Source: an uncultured Methanomassiliicoccales archaeon (GTDB taxonomy: Archaea > Thermoplasmatota > Thermoplasmata > Methanomassiliicoccales > Methanomethylophilaceae). Taken from it: a stretch of DNA of 64,000 nucleotides. The notes under the pieces were generated by a model. It was given only the letters and a program-made list of their open reading frames with translations. It was not told the origin of the DNA and ran no database searches. The translations under genes and the position numbers were made by a program. The stretch is taken from assembly GCA_934702355.1 (NCBI GenBank), contig CAKUXX010000003.1, forward strand, positions 62,001-126,000, written 5' to 3'. Shown one piece after another: positions 1 to 9,300 of this stretch; the stretch's first letter is position 1; every line of letters starts with the position of its first letter.

Positions 1-1020
1 CTGAAGAATACGACGTCGACATTGATACTATGCGGCTCATCGGTATCGATGATGAAAGGGACCGGAGAGGATGGGAGCTGTCCGCTGTACGGACGCTTCA
101 GACACGTCATCGACCTGGGCCCTCTGTCTATGGATGAATGCAGGACGTTCCATCCGGAGATGTCCGACCGCGATCAGATGATGATGTACCTGTCATTCAG
201 CGGTATCCCCCGCTATCATTCGGAATCCGTGTGCGAATCGTATAAAGAATATGTAGTGAAGAACTGCCTCGAAGACAGTTGGATACTGGACGAGGCCGAA
301 TTCCTGATCAAAGCTGATTTTCCGAACAGCGAGGAACACGGAGCAGTCCTTTCGGCGATATCCCGCGGTTCCGTCAATCTGAAGGAGATCTCCGAGAAGA
401 CCGGACTCGGAACCAGATGCGGTGCGATCCTGGAAAGCCTCGTCGACAACGGCATCGTAGGGAAAGTGAATCCCATGCTGGGCGCACCCAAGAGGCCTGT
501 GTACTACATAAGGGACGATTTCCTCGCATTCTACTACAGCATCATCTCGTTCAGGTCGGACATCCTGATGTACCGCGACTCCGACAGGGCGTACGACGAG
601 CTCTACCCCAATATCAGGACGTTGATGGGATCAAGATTCGAGTATTACTGCCAGGACCTCATCAGAAAGGAGTATCCGGTCATAGAACTGGGGAAATGGT
701 GGATCGATGACCCGAAGAGGGACATTCACGAGGATATCGACATAGTCGCAAGGCTGTCTGTCGGAAGGTTCAGGATGGACCTGTTCGCCGAGTGCAAGAA
801 CACATCCAGGCCCGTGGGGTTCTCCCAGTTCAACATCCTTATGGCCCGCGTGTCGAGATTCTCCGACCGCACGAACCCGTGTGTGATGATGATCTCCGAG
901 GGCGGTTTCGACGAGGATTTCGAAGAATATGCCCGGTCCACGGATGTAATGCTCATCGGACCCGACGAACTGTACGGAAGGAGACCCCTCCCTGAGATCC
1001 CGTTGATGCTCAGGGAATGA
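1..1020 (+). CDS. AAA-type ATPase with C-terminal DUF234-like domain, 5'-truncated by window edge
   Basis: The frame is open from base 1 and no convincing start is seen, so the N-terminal P-loop half lies outside the window; the TTG at 22 is probably not a start. The visible part begins at the sensor-1 region (LILCGSSVSMM) followed by PLYGRF, typical of archaeal ATPases with a DUF234 tail. A winged-helix-like stretch (about residues 107-160 counted from base 22) precedes a C-terminal segment with DIDIVA and FAECKN, a possible PD-(D/E)xK nuclease-like core. These proteins are numerous in archaea and their role is unknown. It converges with the next ATPase gene, with 12 bases between the two stops. 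The family call is fairly secure; the function is unknown. Confidence 0.8.
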   Translation: MKNTTSTLILCGSSVSMMKGTGEDGSCPLYGRFRHVIDLGPLSMDECRTFHPEMSDRDQMMMYLSFSGIPRYHSESVCESYKEYVVKNCLEDSWILDEAEFLIKADFPNSEEHGAVLSAISRGSVNLKEISEKTGLGTRCGAILESLVDNGIVGKVNPMLGAPKRPVYYIRDDFLAFYYSIISFRSDILMYRDSDRAYDELYPNIRTLMGSRFEYYCQDLIRKEYPVIELGKWWIDDPKRDIHEDIDIVARLSVGRFRMDLFAECKNTSRPVGFSQFNILMARVSRFSDRTNPCVMMISEGGFDEDFEEYARSTDVMLIGPDELYGRRPLPEIPLMLRE

Positions 1021-1032
1021 CGTCGTGCCGGA

Positions 1033-2412
1033 TCACAGCAACGATGCCGTGTATAGGGGAAGGTACACGATACCGTCTTCGACTTTGATGTCCTTCGTGC
1101 ACAGGACGTACGATTGCCCGAGAACCTTGCCGAATCTGGACGAGAACCTGTCCAGGGAGTCGTGTCTGATGCGTTCGGACGATTTGACCTCCAGGGCACA
1201 TATCTTCCTTCTCTGACGGATGAGGAAATCGATCCCTATCGCCGAATCCCATGAATCTTCGTCCAAACCGTCCGACCTCCCCTTAGGCGACGGCGGACGG
1301 GAGTAGAAGAACAGGTTATGGCCGTTTGCCTTCAGACATTGAGCGACGACGTTCTCTGCGAACATCCCCTCGTTGATTCCGAGCTTTCCCAACAGAAGCG
1401 ACTTGTACACCTCGTCACCGACGAATTCGTCATCGTTCAGGCACTTTGTGATCAACAGTCCTGTGTCGGCCATGTAGATCTTCTGTTTGGTCATACCGAG
1501 GTTCATGTTCAGACCGATGCGGGGGTCCGTCGCATTGACGCATGTGTTGACCACCATAGCATCGTTCAGCCACAGGAATGCGTCCTCGTAGTCCCTGTTG
1601 CGGGCATTCTTCCCTATGCTGGTTATGCGGTATGACTTCTCCTTCCTGTTGAGTTCCGACGGAATGGTGTCGAATATGCCCGTCACCCTTGCCTCGTAAC
1701 CTCTGGCGAACCTTGCGATGTCCTTCCTGTACAGGGTGAGGATCCTGCGTTTGACCGACTCCGCCTTCTCGAAATCATTGCTTTCGACGAAAGCCTCGAC
1801 GGCCTGCGGCATCCCTCCGACTATCATGTACTTCCTGAAGAGACCCATGATGGTCTGGTGCAGTTTCTCGCCGACGGGCTGCAGATGCTCCATGCAATCT
1901 CTGAGGTACGGCATCGCAGTCTCGTTGCCGAGGGCCCATAGGAACTCCTCGAAATCCAACGGATAGAGGAAGAGGTCCTCTTCTTCGGAAGGTATCACTA
2001 TGTTCTCTACGTTGGTCCTGATGGACATCAGCGACCCCGTTTCTATGTAGTCGTATCTGCCGTCCTTGACCAGGAATTTGATCATCTGCCTTGCCTTGGG
2101 ATACAGCTGCACCTCGTCGAAGATTATCAGCGACCTCCTTTCAGGCATGGTCCTGCCTATCGAAACGGACAGCTTGTTCAGAAAATCGCCTATGTTGCCG
2201 TTGTAGTCCTCGAATGAGGTCAACACGGAAGGATCGATGTTGGAGAAATCGATGATCGTGTAATCATCATATTCGTTACGGGCGAATTCCTCTGCGAGAT
2301 AGCTTTTTCCTACGCGCCTGGCACCGTTGATCAGTATGGCCGATGCCCCGTTGCTGTCATTCTTCCATGCCAACAGCTTGTCGTATGCCTTTCTGCGAAG
2401 AGATGCCATCAT
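1033..2412 (-). CDS. AAA_14 / DUF4143 family ATP-binding protein
   Basis: This 459-residue protein has a Walker A motif GARRVGKS near residue 30, a Walker B motif LIIFDEVQ near residue 97, and a sensor-like ETGS. The C-terminal DUF4143 part contains IDFLIRQ and ALEVKSS, resembling the D...ExK core of restriction-endonuclease-fold proteins. The family is widespread in bacteria and archaea and often multiplied within a genome; its job is unclear. The start is at one of two adjacent ATGs (2412 or 2409). A TATA-like TTTTTAAATAC (2431-2441, minus strand) lies 20-30 bases upstream, which fits a leaderless transcript. Two 19-bp repeats 33 bp apart sit just upstream of it. A paralogue is at 44228 and a remnant at 45810. 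Confidence 0.88.
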   Translation of the reverse strand: MMASLRRKAYDKLLAWKNDSNGASAILINGARRVGKSYLAEEFARNEYDDYTIIDFSNIDPSVLTSFEDYNGNIGDFLNKLSVSIGRTMPERRSLIIFDEVQLYPKARQMIKFLVKDGRYDYIETGSLMSIRTNVENIVIPSEEEDLFLYPLDFEEFLWALGNETAMPYLRDCMEHLQPVGEKLHQTIMGLFRKYMIVGGMPQAVEAFVESNDFEKAESVKRRILTLYRKDIARFARGYEARVTGIFDTIPSELNRKEKSYRITSIGKNARNRDYEDAFLWLNDAMVVNTCVNATDPRIGLNMNLGMTKQKIYMADTGLLITKCLNDDEFVGDEVYKSLLLGKLGINEGMFAENVVAQCLKANGHNLFFYSRPPSPKGRSDGLDEDSWDSAIGIDFLIRQRRKICALEVKSSERIRHDSLDRFSSRFGKVLGQSYVLCTKDIKVEDGIVYLPLYTASLL

Positions 2413-2441
2413 GCATCGATAGCGTGTCCGTATTTAAAAAT

Positions 2442-2493
2442 ACACGCATATAGAGTTAAGAATGGTGTGAATCCACACGTATATAGAGTTAAG
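2442..2493. repeat. Two direct repeats 33 bp apart upstream of DUF4143 ATPase (locus A)
   Basis: ACACGYATATAGAGTTAAG occurs at 2442-2460 and 2475-2493 with one mismatch in 19 bases and a start-to-start spacing of 33. The first copy abuts the TATA of the minus-strand ATPase gene. An inverted repeat GTATTT-AA-AAATAC (2430-2443) overlaps that TATA. No third copy is seen one period farther out. Likely protein-binding sites. Confidence 0.65.
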
Positions 2494-2568
2494 GAACTAC
2501 CGCCCGCATCTTCGGACTGCGATTGAACCACTTCGCGGGAGATAAGTAGCACGAACAACATTAATAGT

Positions 2569-3240
2569 ATGCATCTGATTCCCTGCGCCATGCACATAGT
2601 CCAGCCCGGAATGGAGATTGACGTTCTGAAGGAGAACAACAAGATCGCTCACGAGAACTACCGCCTCATGAAGAGCAAGGGCATCAAATCCGTGGATTTC
2701 ATGGGTTCGATCGGCGCCGGAAAGACCGCCATGATCATAAAGCTCGCAGAGAAGCTCAGGGCCAAAGGCGTCCGCGTCTGCGCCATCGCAGGCGACGTCA
2801 CCGGTGTGGATGACTACACCAGGTTCGAGAAATCCGGACTCGATGCGATCAACTGCAACACCGGACACGAATGCCACCTCGATGCGAACCTCGTCAGGAA
2901 GACCCTTGCGGACATCAACCTGGACGATTACGACGTCATCTTCATCGAGAACGTCGGGAACCTCGTGTGCCCCGCAGACTTCCCCCTCGGAACAGACTAC
3001 AGGGTCGTCGTCGTATCCACCACAGAGGGTGACGACATGGTGAGGAAGCACCACGACATCTTCATCCACTCCGACATCGCCGTCCTGAACAAGGTGGACA
3101 TTGCGGATGCAGTCGATGTTGACCCCGACGTCATCGCCAAGGACTACAACAAGCTCACGGGCGGCATAAAGAACATCTATAAGTGTAGCGTCAAGAAGGA
3201 CCAGGGGCTGGACGAGATCCTCGCGGCCCTGAAACTCTGA
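2569..3240 (+). CDS. hypB: Hydrogenase nickel incorporation GTPase HypB
   Basis: HypB is the G3E-family GTPase that helps deliver nickel to [NiFe]-hydrogenase maturation. The 223-residue protein shows the P-loop GSIGAGKT (about residues 46-53), a conserved metal/switch segment CNTGHECHLD and the guanine-specificity motif NKVD. It has no N-terminal histidine-rich nickel store. The start is ambiguous: ATG at 2569, or ATG at 2590 (MHIVQPG), which better matches short archaeal homologues. No hypA or hydrogenase gene lies beside it. purD follows after 2 bases, so the two are probably co-transcribed. Confidence 0.93.
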   Translation: MHLIPCAMHIVQPGMEIDVLKENNKIAHENYRLMKSKGIKSVDFMGSIGAGKTAMIIKLAEKLRAKGVRVCAIAGDVTGVDDYTRFEKSGLDAINCNTGHECHLDANLVRKTLADINLDDYDVIFIENVGNLVCPADFPLGTDYRVVVVSTTEGDDMVRKHHDIFIHSDIAVLNKVDIADAVDVDPDVIAKDYNKLTGGIKNIYKCSVKKDQGLDEILAALKL

Positions 3241-3242
3241 AG

Positions 3243-4574
3243 GTGTCTAAAATGAAGGTCCTCGCCGTTGGAGGAGGCGGAAGGGAGCATGCCGCTGTAG
3301 AAGCGCTGTACCGTTCCGGTTCCGAGATATACGCAGTGATGAAGAATGCCAATCCCGGGATCATCTCCAGATCCAAAGACCACCTGCTCTGCGACGAGAA
3401 GGATATCGAGCGCGTTTGCGAATATGCCAAAGAGAAGGGCGTAGAACTGGCCTTCATCGGCCCGGAGGCCCCTCTGGAAGCAGGCATCGTCGATGCCCTC
3501 GAGGCAGTCGGCGTGAAATGCGCAGCACCCACCAAGGCCGCGGCGAGGATCGAAACATCCAAGACCTTCATGAGGGAACTTGTGAAGAAGCACAAGATCG
3601 CAGGCAACCTCGGATTCGCCCATTTCGACAATGCGGCCGATGCAGAGGCATACCTGAAGACGATCGACCACGAGATCGTGGTGAAGCCCGTCGGACTCAC
3701 CGGCGGAAAGGGCGTCAAGGTTCAGGGAGAACACCTTCACTCGTTCGAAGACACCATGGAGTACATCCACGAGATCTTCGACAACAACATCGGAGGGGCC
3801 GGAGTGATCCTCGAGGAGAAGGCCGTCGGAGAGGAATTCACCCAGATGGTCTTCGTGGACGGAAAGCACATCGTCCCCCTCCCGCTCGTTCAGGACCACA
3901 AGCGCGCATATGAGGGCGACGTGGGACCGAATACCGGCGGAATGGGTTCATACACGGATTCCAACCACCTCCTTCCGTTCATCGACTCATCCGAGAGGCA
4001 GGCCGCGATGTCGATCCTGCAGCAGATCGTGGATGCTATGGCCGATGAGGGATGTCCCTATCACGGAACCATGTACGGCCAGTTCATGCTCACCGTCAAC
4101 GGACCCAAGATCATCGAGATCAACGCCAGATTCGGAGACCCCGAGGCCATGAACGTCCTGTCCATCCTTGAGACGAGCTTCGAGGACATCTGCATGAAGA
4201 TGGCATCGGGAACTCTCGATGACGATGTTAAGTTCTCGGACAAGGCGACTGTGTGCAAATACGTCGTTCCCAGGGGATACGGGACCAAATCCGAATCCGG
4301 ACACGAGATCTCGGTCGACGAGCAGGGCGTCCGCGACTCCGGAGCCGTCGTGTACTACGCCAATGTGGACATGAAGGACGGCAAACTTGTGACAGGTACA
4401 TCGAGGTCGCTCGGTATCGTGGGCGTCGCAGACACCCTCGAGGAAGCCGAGAAGAACTGCGAGGCCGCACTGAAATTCGTCAAGTGCGATGCCATGGCAG
4501 TCCGTCACGACATCGGTACACGTGCGCTCGTGCAGCGCAGAGTGGACCACATGAGGGAACTCCGTTCCGCATGA
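3243..4574 (+). CDS. purD: Phosphoribosylamine--glycine ligase (GAR synthetase)
   Basis: PurD catalyses the second step of de novo purine synthesis, ATP-dependent joining of glycine to phosphoribosylamine. The 443-residue length is normal. The N-terminal domain starts VLAVGGGGREHA, the ATP-grasp domain contains VILEEKAVGEEFTQMVF and GPNTGGMGS, and the metal-binding EINARFGDPE is intact. A GTG start at 3243 is possible; ATG at 3252 (MKVLAVGG) is an equally good start and fits the family N-terminus. The gene overlaps truA by 4 bases (ATGA). Confidence 0.95.
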   Translation: MSKMKVLAVGGGGREHAAVEALYRSGSEIYAVMKNANPGIISRSKDHLLCDEKDIERVCEYAKEKGVELAFIGPEAPLEAGIVDALEAVGVKCAAPTKAAARIETSKTFMRELVKKHKIAGNLGFAHFDNAADAEAYLKTIDHEIVVKPVGLTGGKGVKVQGEHLHSFEDTMEYIHEIFDNNIGGAGVILEEKAVGEEFTQMVFVDGKHIVPLPLVQDHKRAYEGDVGPNTGGMGSYTDSNHLLPFIDSSERQAAMSILQQIVDAMADEGCPYHGTMYGQFMLTVNGPKIIEINARFGDPEAMNVLSILETSFEDICMKMASGTLDDDVKFSDKATVCKYVVPRGYGTKSESGHEISVDEQGVRDSGAVVYYANVDMKDGKLVTGTSRSLGIVGVADTLEEAEKNCEAALKFVKCDAMAVRHDIGTRALVQRRVDHMRELRSA

Positions 4575-5347
4575 TGCGCTTGGCAGTCAGATTTGCATAT
4601 CTGGGGGCCGGATTCTCCGGTTCCCAGATACAACCCGGCACGAGGACCGTCGAAGGCGAGATGCGCAGCACCCTCGCCAAGGTCTGCGGGATGGACGACG
4701 ATTCACTGGACCTCAGGATCGCCAGCCGTACCGACAAGGGTGTCAACGCCCTTGGGAACGTGGCCGTTTTCAACACGGGGTTCGAAGACCCCCACAAACT
4801 ACTGAAGGCCATGAATGCCGTCTCGGACGGCGTGTTCTACAACGGATTCTGCATTGCGGACGACAAGTTCAATCCAAGACATGCCTCGTCCCGCGGATAC
4901 CGCTACATCCTCGACTCCAGAGGCATGGATCTGGAGAAGGCCCGCCAATGCGCCTCCCTGTTCGTGGGGACGCATGATTTCGTCAGATTCTGCAGACCCG
5001 ACGGGAAGTCCACGGAAGTGACCATCGACTCGATAGATGTCGAGGAATCGGGGAACACCTTCATCCTGACCTATCGCGCCAGGTTCTTCCTTTGGAACAT
5101 GGTGCGCAGGACCGCTGCGGCCATCGGATCGGTGGCATCGGGTCGCAGTTCCCTGTCCGATGTCGAATCGGCCCTGAACGGAAAGGCGGTCAACTTCGGA
5201 ATCGCCCGTGCGGATGCGCTGACACTCACAGACGTCACCTACGATTGGATGACGTTCACGGACCACTCGGACCCCGAACTGGAGACGAAGGCCTGCGAGG
5301 GTTCATTCTCCGCGGAACTGATGTCGGAATTCTACAGATCGCTCTGA
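4571..5347 (+). CDS. truA: tRNA pseudouridine(38-40) synthase TruA
   Basis: TruA isomerises uridines at positions 38-40 of the tRNA anticodon stem-loop. The 258-residue protein contains the catalytic motif SRTDKGVNALGN with the nucleophilic aspartate, and the downstream RFCRPDG and FFLWNMVRR segments of the family. Two tandem ATGs at 4571 and 4574 overlap the purD stop, implying translational coupling. The frame stays open upstream inside purD but carries no conserved sequence there, so 4571 is preferred. Confidence 0.93.
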   Translation: MMRLAVRFAYLGAGFSGSQIQPGTRTVEGEMRSTLAKVCGMDDDSLDLRIASRTDKGVNALGNVAVFNTGFEDPHKLLKAMNAVSDGVFYNGFCIADDKFNPRHASSRGYRYILDSRGMDLEKARQCASLFVGTHDFVRFCRPDGKSTEVTIDSIDVEESGNTFILTYRARFFLWNMVRRTAAAIGSVASGRSSLSDVESALNGKAVNFGIARADALTLTDVTYDWMTFTDHSDPELETKACEGSFSAELMSEFYRSL

Positions 5348-5414
5348 ACCCGGAGCGGATTCATTTCAACAAATGCAGGACCCTTGCAGAGCCTGCAATT
5401 CAGAATATCTATGG

Positions 5415-5438
5415 TTCGGAGGGGTTTCCCCCTCCGGA
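5415..5438. terminator. GC hairpin between convergent truA and the small membrane-anchored protein gene
   Basis: GGAGGGG (5418-5424) and CCCCTCC (5429-5435) form a perfect stem with a TTTC loop, extended by weaker pairs. It lies between two convergent stops and is followed by a short T run (CGTTTTC). Probable bidirectional terminator or 3'-end structure. Confidence 0.45.
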
Positions 5439-5446
5439 AATCGTTT

Positions 5447-6316
5447 TCAGCGCCTGGCCTTGGGCTTACCGTAGTTCTTTACAGGCTTGCGGTACACCCA
5501 GACCATGATGATCAGGAGAAGGATCACAACGATGACGAGCAGCGTGACCATCCAGGTGTAGCTGCTGTCGCCGATGTAGAAGTCGTGGACATCTCCGAGA
5601 CCCTCGATCTTGATCATGTTTCCGCCGTCGGCAGCCTCCAGGTAGAAAGAGTGCTTTCCGTCACCGGAGTTGGTGATCCATTTGTAGGTCACGGTGGTTG
5701 TTCCGTTCTTCTCGAGATCGACTGTCTGGTAGCTGTCGTCGACCCTCTTTCCGTCAACAACGAAGTAGACTCCGTATCCCGAAAGGGGAACGTCGCTCTC
5801 GTTGTTCAGGGTGACCGAGAGGGTGATGGGGTTGACCACGTGGATGACATAGGAGTCCTCCTTGGTAACCGTCTCCTCTTTGGTCTTGGAGTTGCCGTCG
5901 CTGTCGTCCTCGGTGTAGGAGACTGTGACTGTGTACTTGACCTCGAGCCTGCAGTCGCCTGCGGTCTTGGGTGCGGTCACGGTCAGTGTCTCGGCGACAC
6001 CGCTGTCAAGGCTTCCGGAGCTGGGGCTGACACCGCTGCTGACGGTCTTCCCGGAGGAATCCTTCAGGGATGCGGAGTACTTGATCTCCATGCTCATGTC
6101 CTTGCGGTCGTTGAAGTCGTTGTTGACGTAGACGATCTTGTAGTCGGCCTTGGCCTCGGTACCGATGACGTTCTTCTCTCCGTTGATATCGCTGTAGTCT
6201 GCGTCGGAGACATCGGCTCCGACGAGACAGACGGCGGCCATCGCCAGAATGGCGAAGGCCATCATGCCTGCTTTCAGTTTCTGCGTGAAGATACCCCCCT
6301 CTTGCTGGCGAGCCAT
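5447..6316 (-). CDS. Secreted, C-terminally membrane-anchored Ig-like protein
   Basis: About 289 residues with a signal-peptide-like N-terminus (charged stretch, then MMAFAILAMAAVCLVGADVS), an extracellular part rich in beta-strand, Ser, Thr and Asp (CARDB/Ig-like in character), and one C-terminal membrane helix (WMVTLLVIVVILLLIIMVW) followed by a basic tail. ATG at 6316 lies inside the 3' end of the AglB-like gene, giving a 43-base overlap in another frame. The alternative start at 6265 would leave no charged n-region. It is likely translated with the upstream gene and may work at the same cell-surface site. No enzymatic motif is seen; function unknown. Confidence 0.75.
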   Translation of the reverse strand: MARQQEGGIFTQKLKAGMMAFAILAMAAVCLVGADVSDADYSDINGEKNVIGTEAKADYKIVYVNNDFNDRKDMSMEIKYSASLKDSSGKTVSSGVSPSSGSLDSGVAETLTVTAPKTAGDCRLEVKYTVTVSYTEDDSDGNSKTKEETVTKEDSYVIHVVNPITLSVTLNNESDVPLSGYGVYFVVDGKRVDDSYQTVDLEKNGTTTVTYKWITNSGDGKHSFYLEAADGGNMIKIEGLGDVHDFYIGDSSYTWMVTLLVIVVILLLIIMVWVYRKPVKNYGKPKARR

Positions 6317-9300
6317 GCGGTCGCGACGATCAGCAGGATGATCACTGCCACGAGGAACCAGACACCTCCGGGCACTCCGGACCTCTCGTTGTAGATCTGG
6401 GTTCCGGAAGCGCTCATGTCTCCGGTGGAGACCTCGGCTGTCTGAGGCTCGAGCGTGACGCTGCTGGATGAACCGTCGATGCTCACATTGGCTGTGATTC
6501 CGGGCACGGATGCGGTTCCGTCCTTGTCGGCGTTCAGGAGCATGACCTTGATGTAAAGGACGGTGTTCTGGAGTCCGTAGACCTTGAACACCTCTCCGGG
6601 TGCGTACACATGGCATCCGTCCTCGTCCATGATGGTGACTGCCCAGCTGGAATCGACGGCCACGTTGATGACCACATCGTGCGAGTAGACGTTCTTGTTG
6701 TCGAAGGTCAGGGCGTACATGTACTGGTATGCGGAGACCTTGTCGTTGAACTTGCTTCCGTCTTCTCCCATCTTGTAGAACTTGATGTCGCTGGATCCGG
6801 TCTTGTCATCTCCGGCCGTGATGTCGAGCGTCTCGGTCTGAGCTGCGTTGACATCGGCGACTGTGACGGAGAATCCGTCGGAACCGGGTGCGTAGCGGTA
6901 CTGGTCGTAGATCGCATCGATGGTGACCGATCCCTCTGCTCCGGCGGCCACAGCGAGGCTGTAGTCCTTGGCGAACTTCAGGGCGGTTCCTGCGGTCATG
7001 ACGTAGGTCATCTTGCCTGTGCCGAGGTTCTTCACTGTGACGGTGAAGGATCCGGTACCGTTGGAGAAGGACTCTCCGGAGACCTTGGCCTCGAAGATCG
7101 GGTCCTTGTCGTCATCGTCGTCGACTCCGACGGATGTGGTGGTGGCCGCGATGTTGCGGACGACTCCGTCCCTCAGGTCGCTGACTGTGCCTGCGGCGTT
7201 GTACTTGACCTTCTCTCCGTCGATGGTGGCGGTGACCTCTGCCTCGAGCTTTGCGGATCCGATTCCGGAGGGGAGCTCCAGTGTGTATCCGCCGTTCTTG
7301 ACATCGAAGTTGTGGACAACGGTGTTTCCGTTGACATCGTAGGTCGCAGTGACGGTTCCGTCTGCGACGATACCGACGTTTCCGGTGACCTTGACCTTCT
7401 CCTGGGAGGCGGTGACGTTCACGGACCTGCTGTCGCCTGCGGAGGCTCCCTCGAGATCGAGGTATCCGTATGCAAGGGTCTGCTTTCCGTTGACGGTGTT
7501 CGTGGATGTGATGTAGTATGTGTATCCGACCTGGAAGTAGTATCCGTCCTTGAAGGCGTGGTACTTTCCGTCCTCGGTCTCGATGGACACTGCGTCGTTC
7601 TCGCCCTTGGTTATGGTGACCTTGGCGACCTTCTGAACATCATCGGAGTCGAGTCCGGTGAAGGTGTTCTGACCGGGGTACACGTAGGCGGTTCCGTTGA
7701 AGTAGTATCCGGTGGAGCCGTCGATGGTGACGGTGTACTGTCCGGGGCGCATCTTCTGGGTGGATCCGGCAGTGTATGTGACGGTCTTGTCGCTGCTGTC
7801 GTCGTAGAACTTGACCTTCATGTCGTAGGGGATGGTCACATCCATGGGTGTGACGTAGTTCTCCTGGTCCTTCTTCTCGGAGTCGTAGACTGCGATGGTG
7901 ATCGTCTGACTGTTGTTGGACGTTCCCGCGCTGACGGTCTTGCTGAGGTTGCTGCAGGTGAATGCTCCGTCGAGCTTGCCATCGTTGTAGGAGATGACGG
8001 ACTCGACGTCGTCGGGTATGTAGAACTCGGTGGCACCGCTGGTGTTGCTCATTCCGTAGAGGGTGTAGCTGGCCGAGTTGTAGGTGAATTTGATCGTCGA
8101 CATGACGAAGGGCAGGTAGGGGTCGCTTCCGCTGGCACCGCTGGAGTACCTGATGGACAGGGTGATCTTCCTTCCATCGGCGAGTCCGAGGTCCTTGGAG
8201 GAGTCTCCGGACACGGTGTAGGACTCGAAGCAGACCTTGCTGCTGCCGTTGTCGGCGTATACGGTGTATGTTCCGTTGGGGACTGCGATGGAATACTTTC
8301 CATCGGAATCGGTGGAGACTGCGAATGTCTCGTTGTTGGCGCTGATGAACCTGACGGTTCCGCTCTTTCCGTTGTCACCGTCCTTCAGGACACCCTTGAC
8401 GGTGCTGTAGGAACCGGACTGGATGGAGACGTTCTTGCCATCGTAGGTTCCGTGGTAGACGGATCCGGAGGCGATGCCGTAGATCGTGTAGAACATCTTG
8501 TCCGTGGCGATTCCGACGGGGACGTCGAACATGACGCTGCTTCCGACGGTGTAGGATGTCGTGCTGAACGTTCCGGCGTATACGGAGAGGACCGCGCCTG
8601 CGGGGACTCCGGTGGCCTGAACGGTCTTGGCATCGTATGCCGTGATCGTGGACGTCCTGTTGCTGGAAGAGATATCGGATGTGCTGGTGACCATCGAGAC
8701 GGCTCCCTGACCCATGGAGAGGGAGTACTTTCCGGGGATGGCGGTGATGACGGCCTTTCCGTCCTCGACCTCTGCCTGGAACTGAGCTCCGGTCACGGTG
8801 TTGGTGGCGACCACGAGAAGTCCGTCCGCTGCAGTGTTGCCGTATGCGTCGTTGACAGTCGCGGTGATCGTCTTGGTTGTGGGAGTGATGGAGAATCCCT
8901 CTGTGCTTCCGGATGCGAATGTGACGGATCCGGTTCCGAGGGAGCTTCCTGTCTCGCCGTAGAGTGTGTATGTGTACTTTCCGGGCAGGATGGATGCGAT
9001 GCTGAACGTTCCGTCGGTGATCTCGACGGATGTGGTCTTGGATCCGGCTGCCAGGGAGGCGCTTCCGACGAGGTCGAGCCTCATCTTCTCGCCTGCGTAG
9101 ACCTTGTCTCCGACCTTCACATCGCCTGTGACGGTGGTGGTCTCGACATCGATGTTCTGAGGAACTCCTCCAGCCCTGTAGCTGACGAGGTCGACGCCGC
9201 CGACGCTCACGGTGAGGATGTAGTCTCCGGAGGGCACGAGTGCGCTGTACCTTCCGTCGATGGAGGAGGTCTGGGAGAAGAGTGTGTACTTTCCGTAGGT

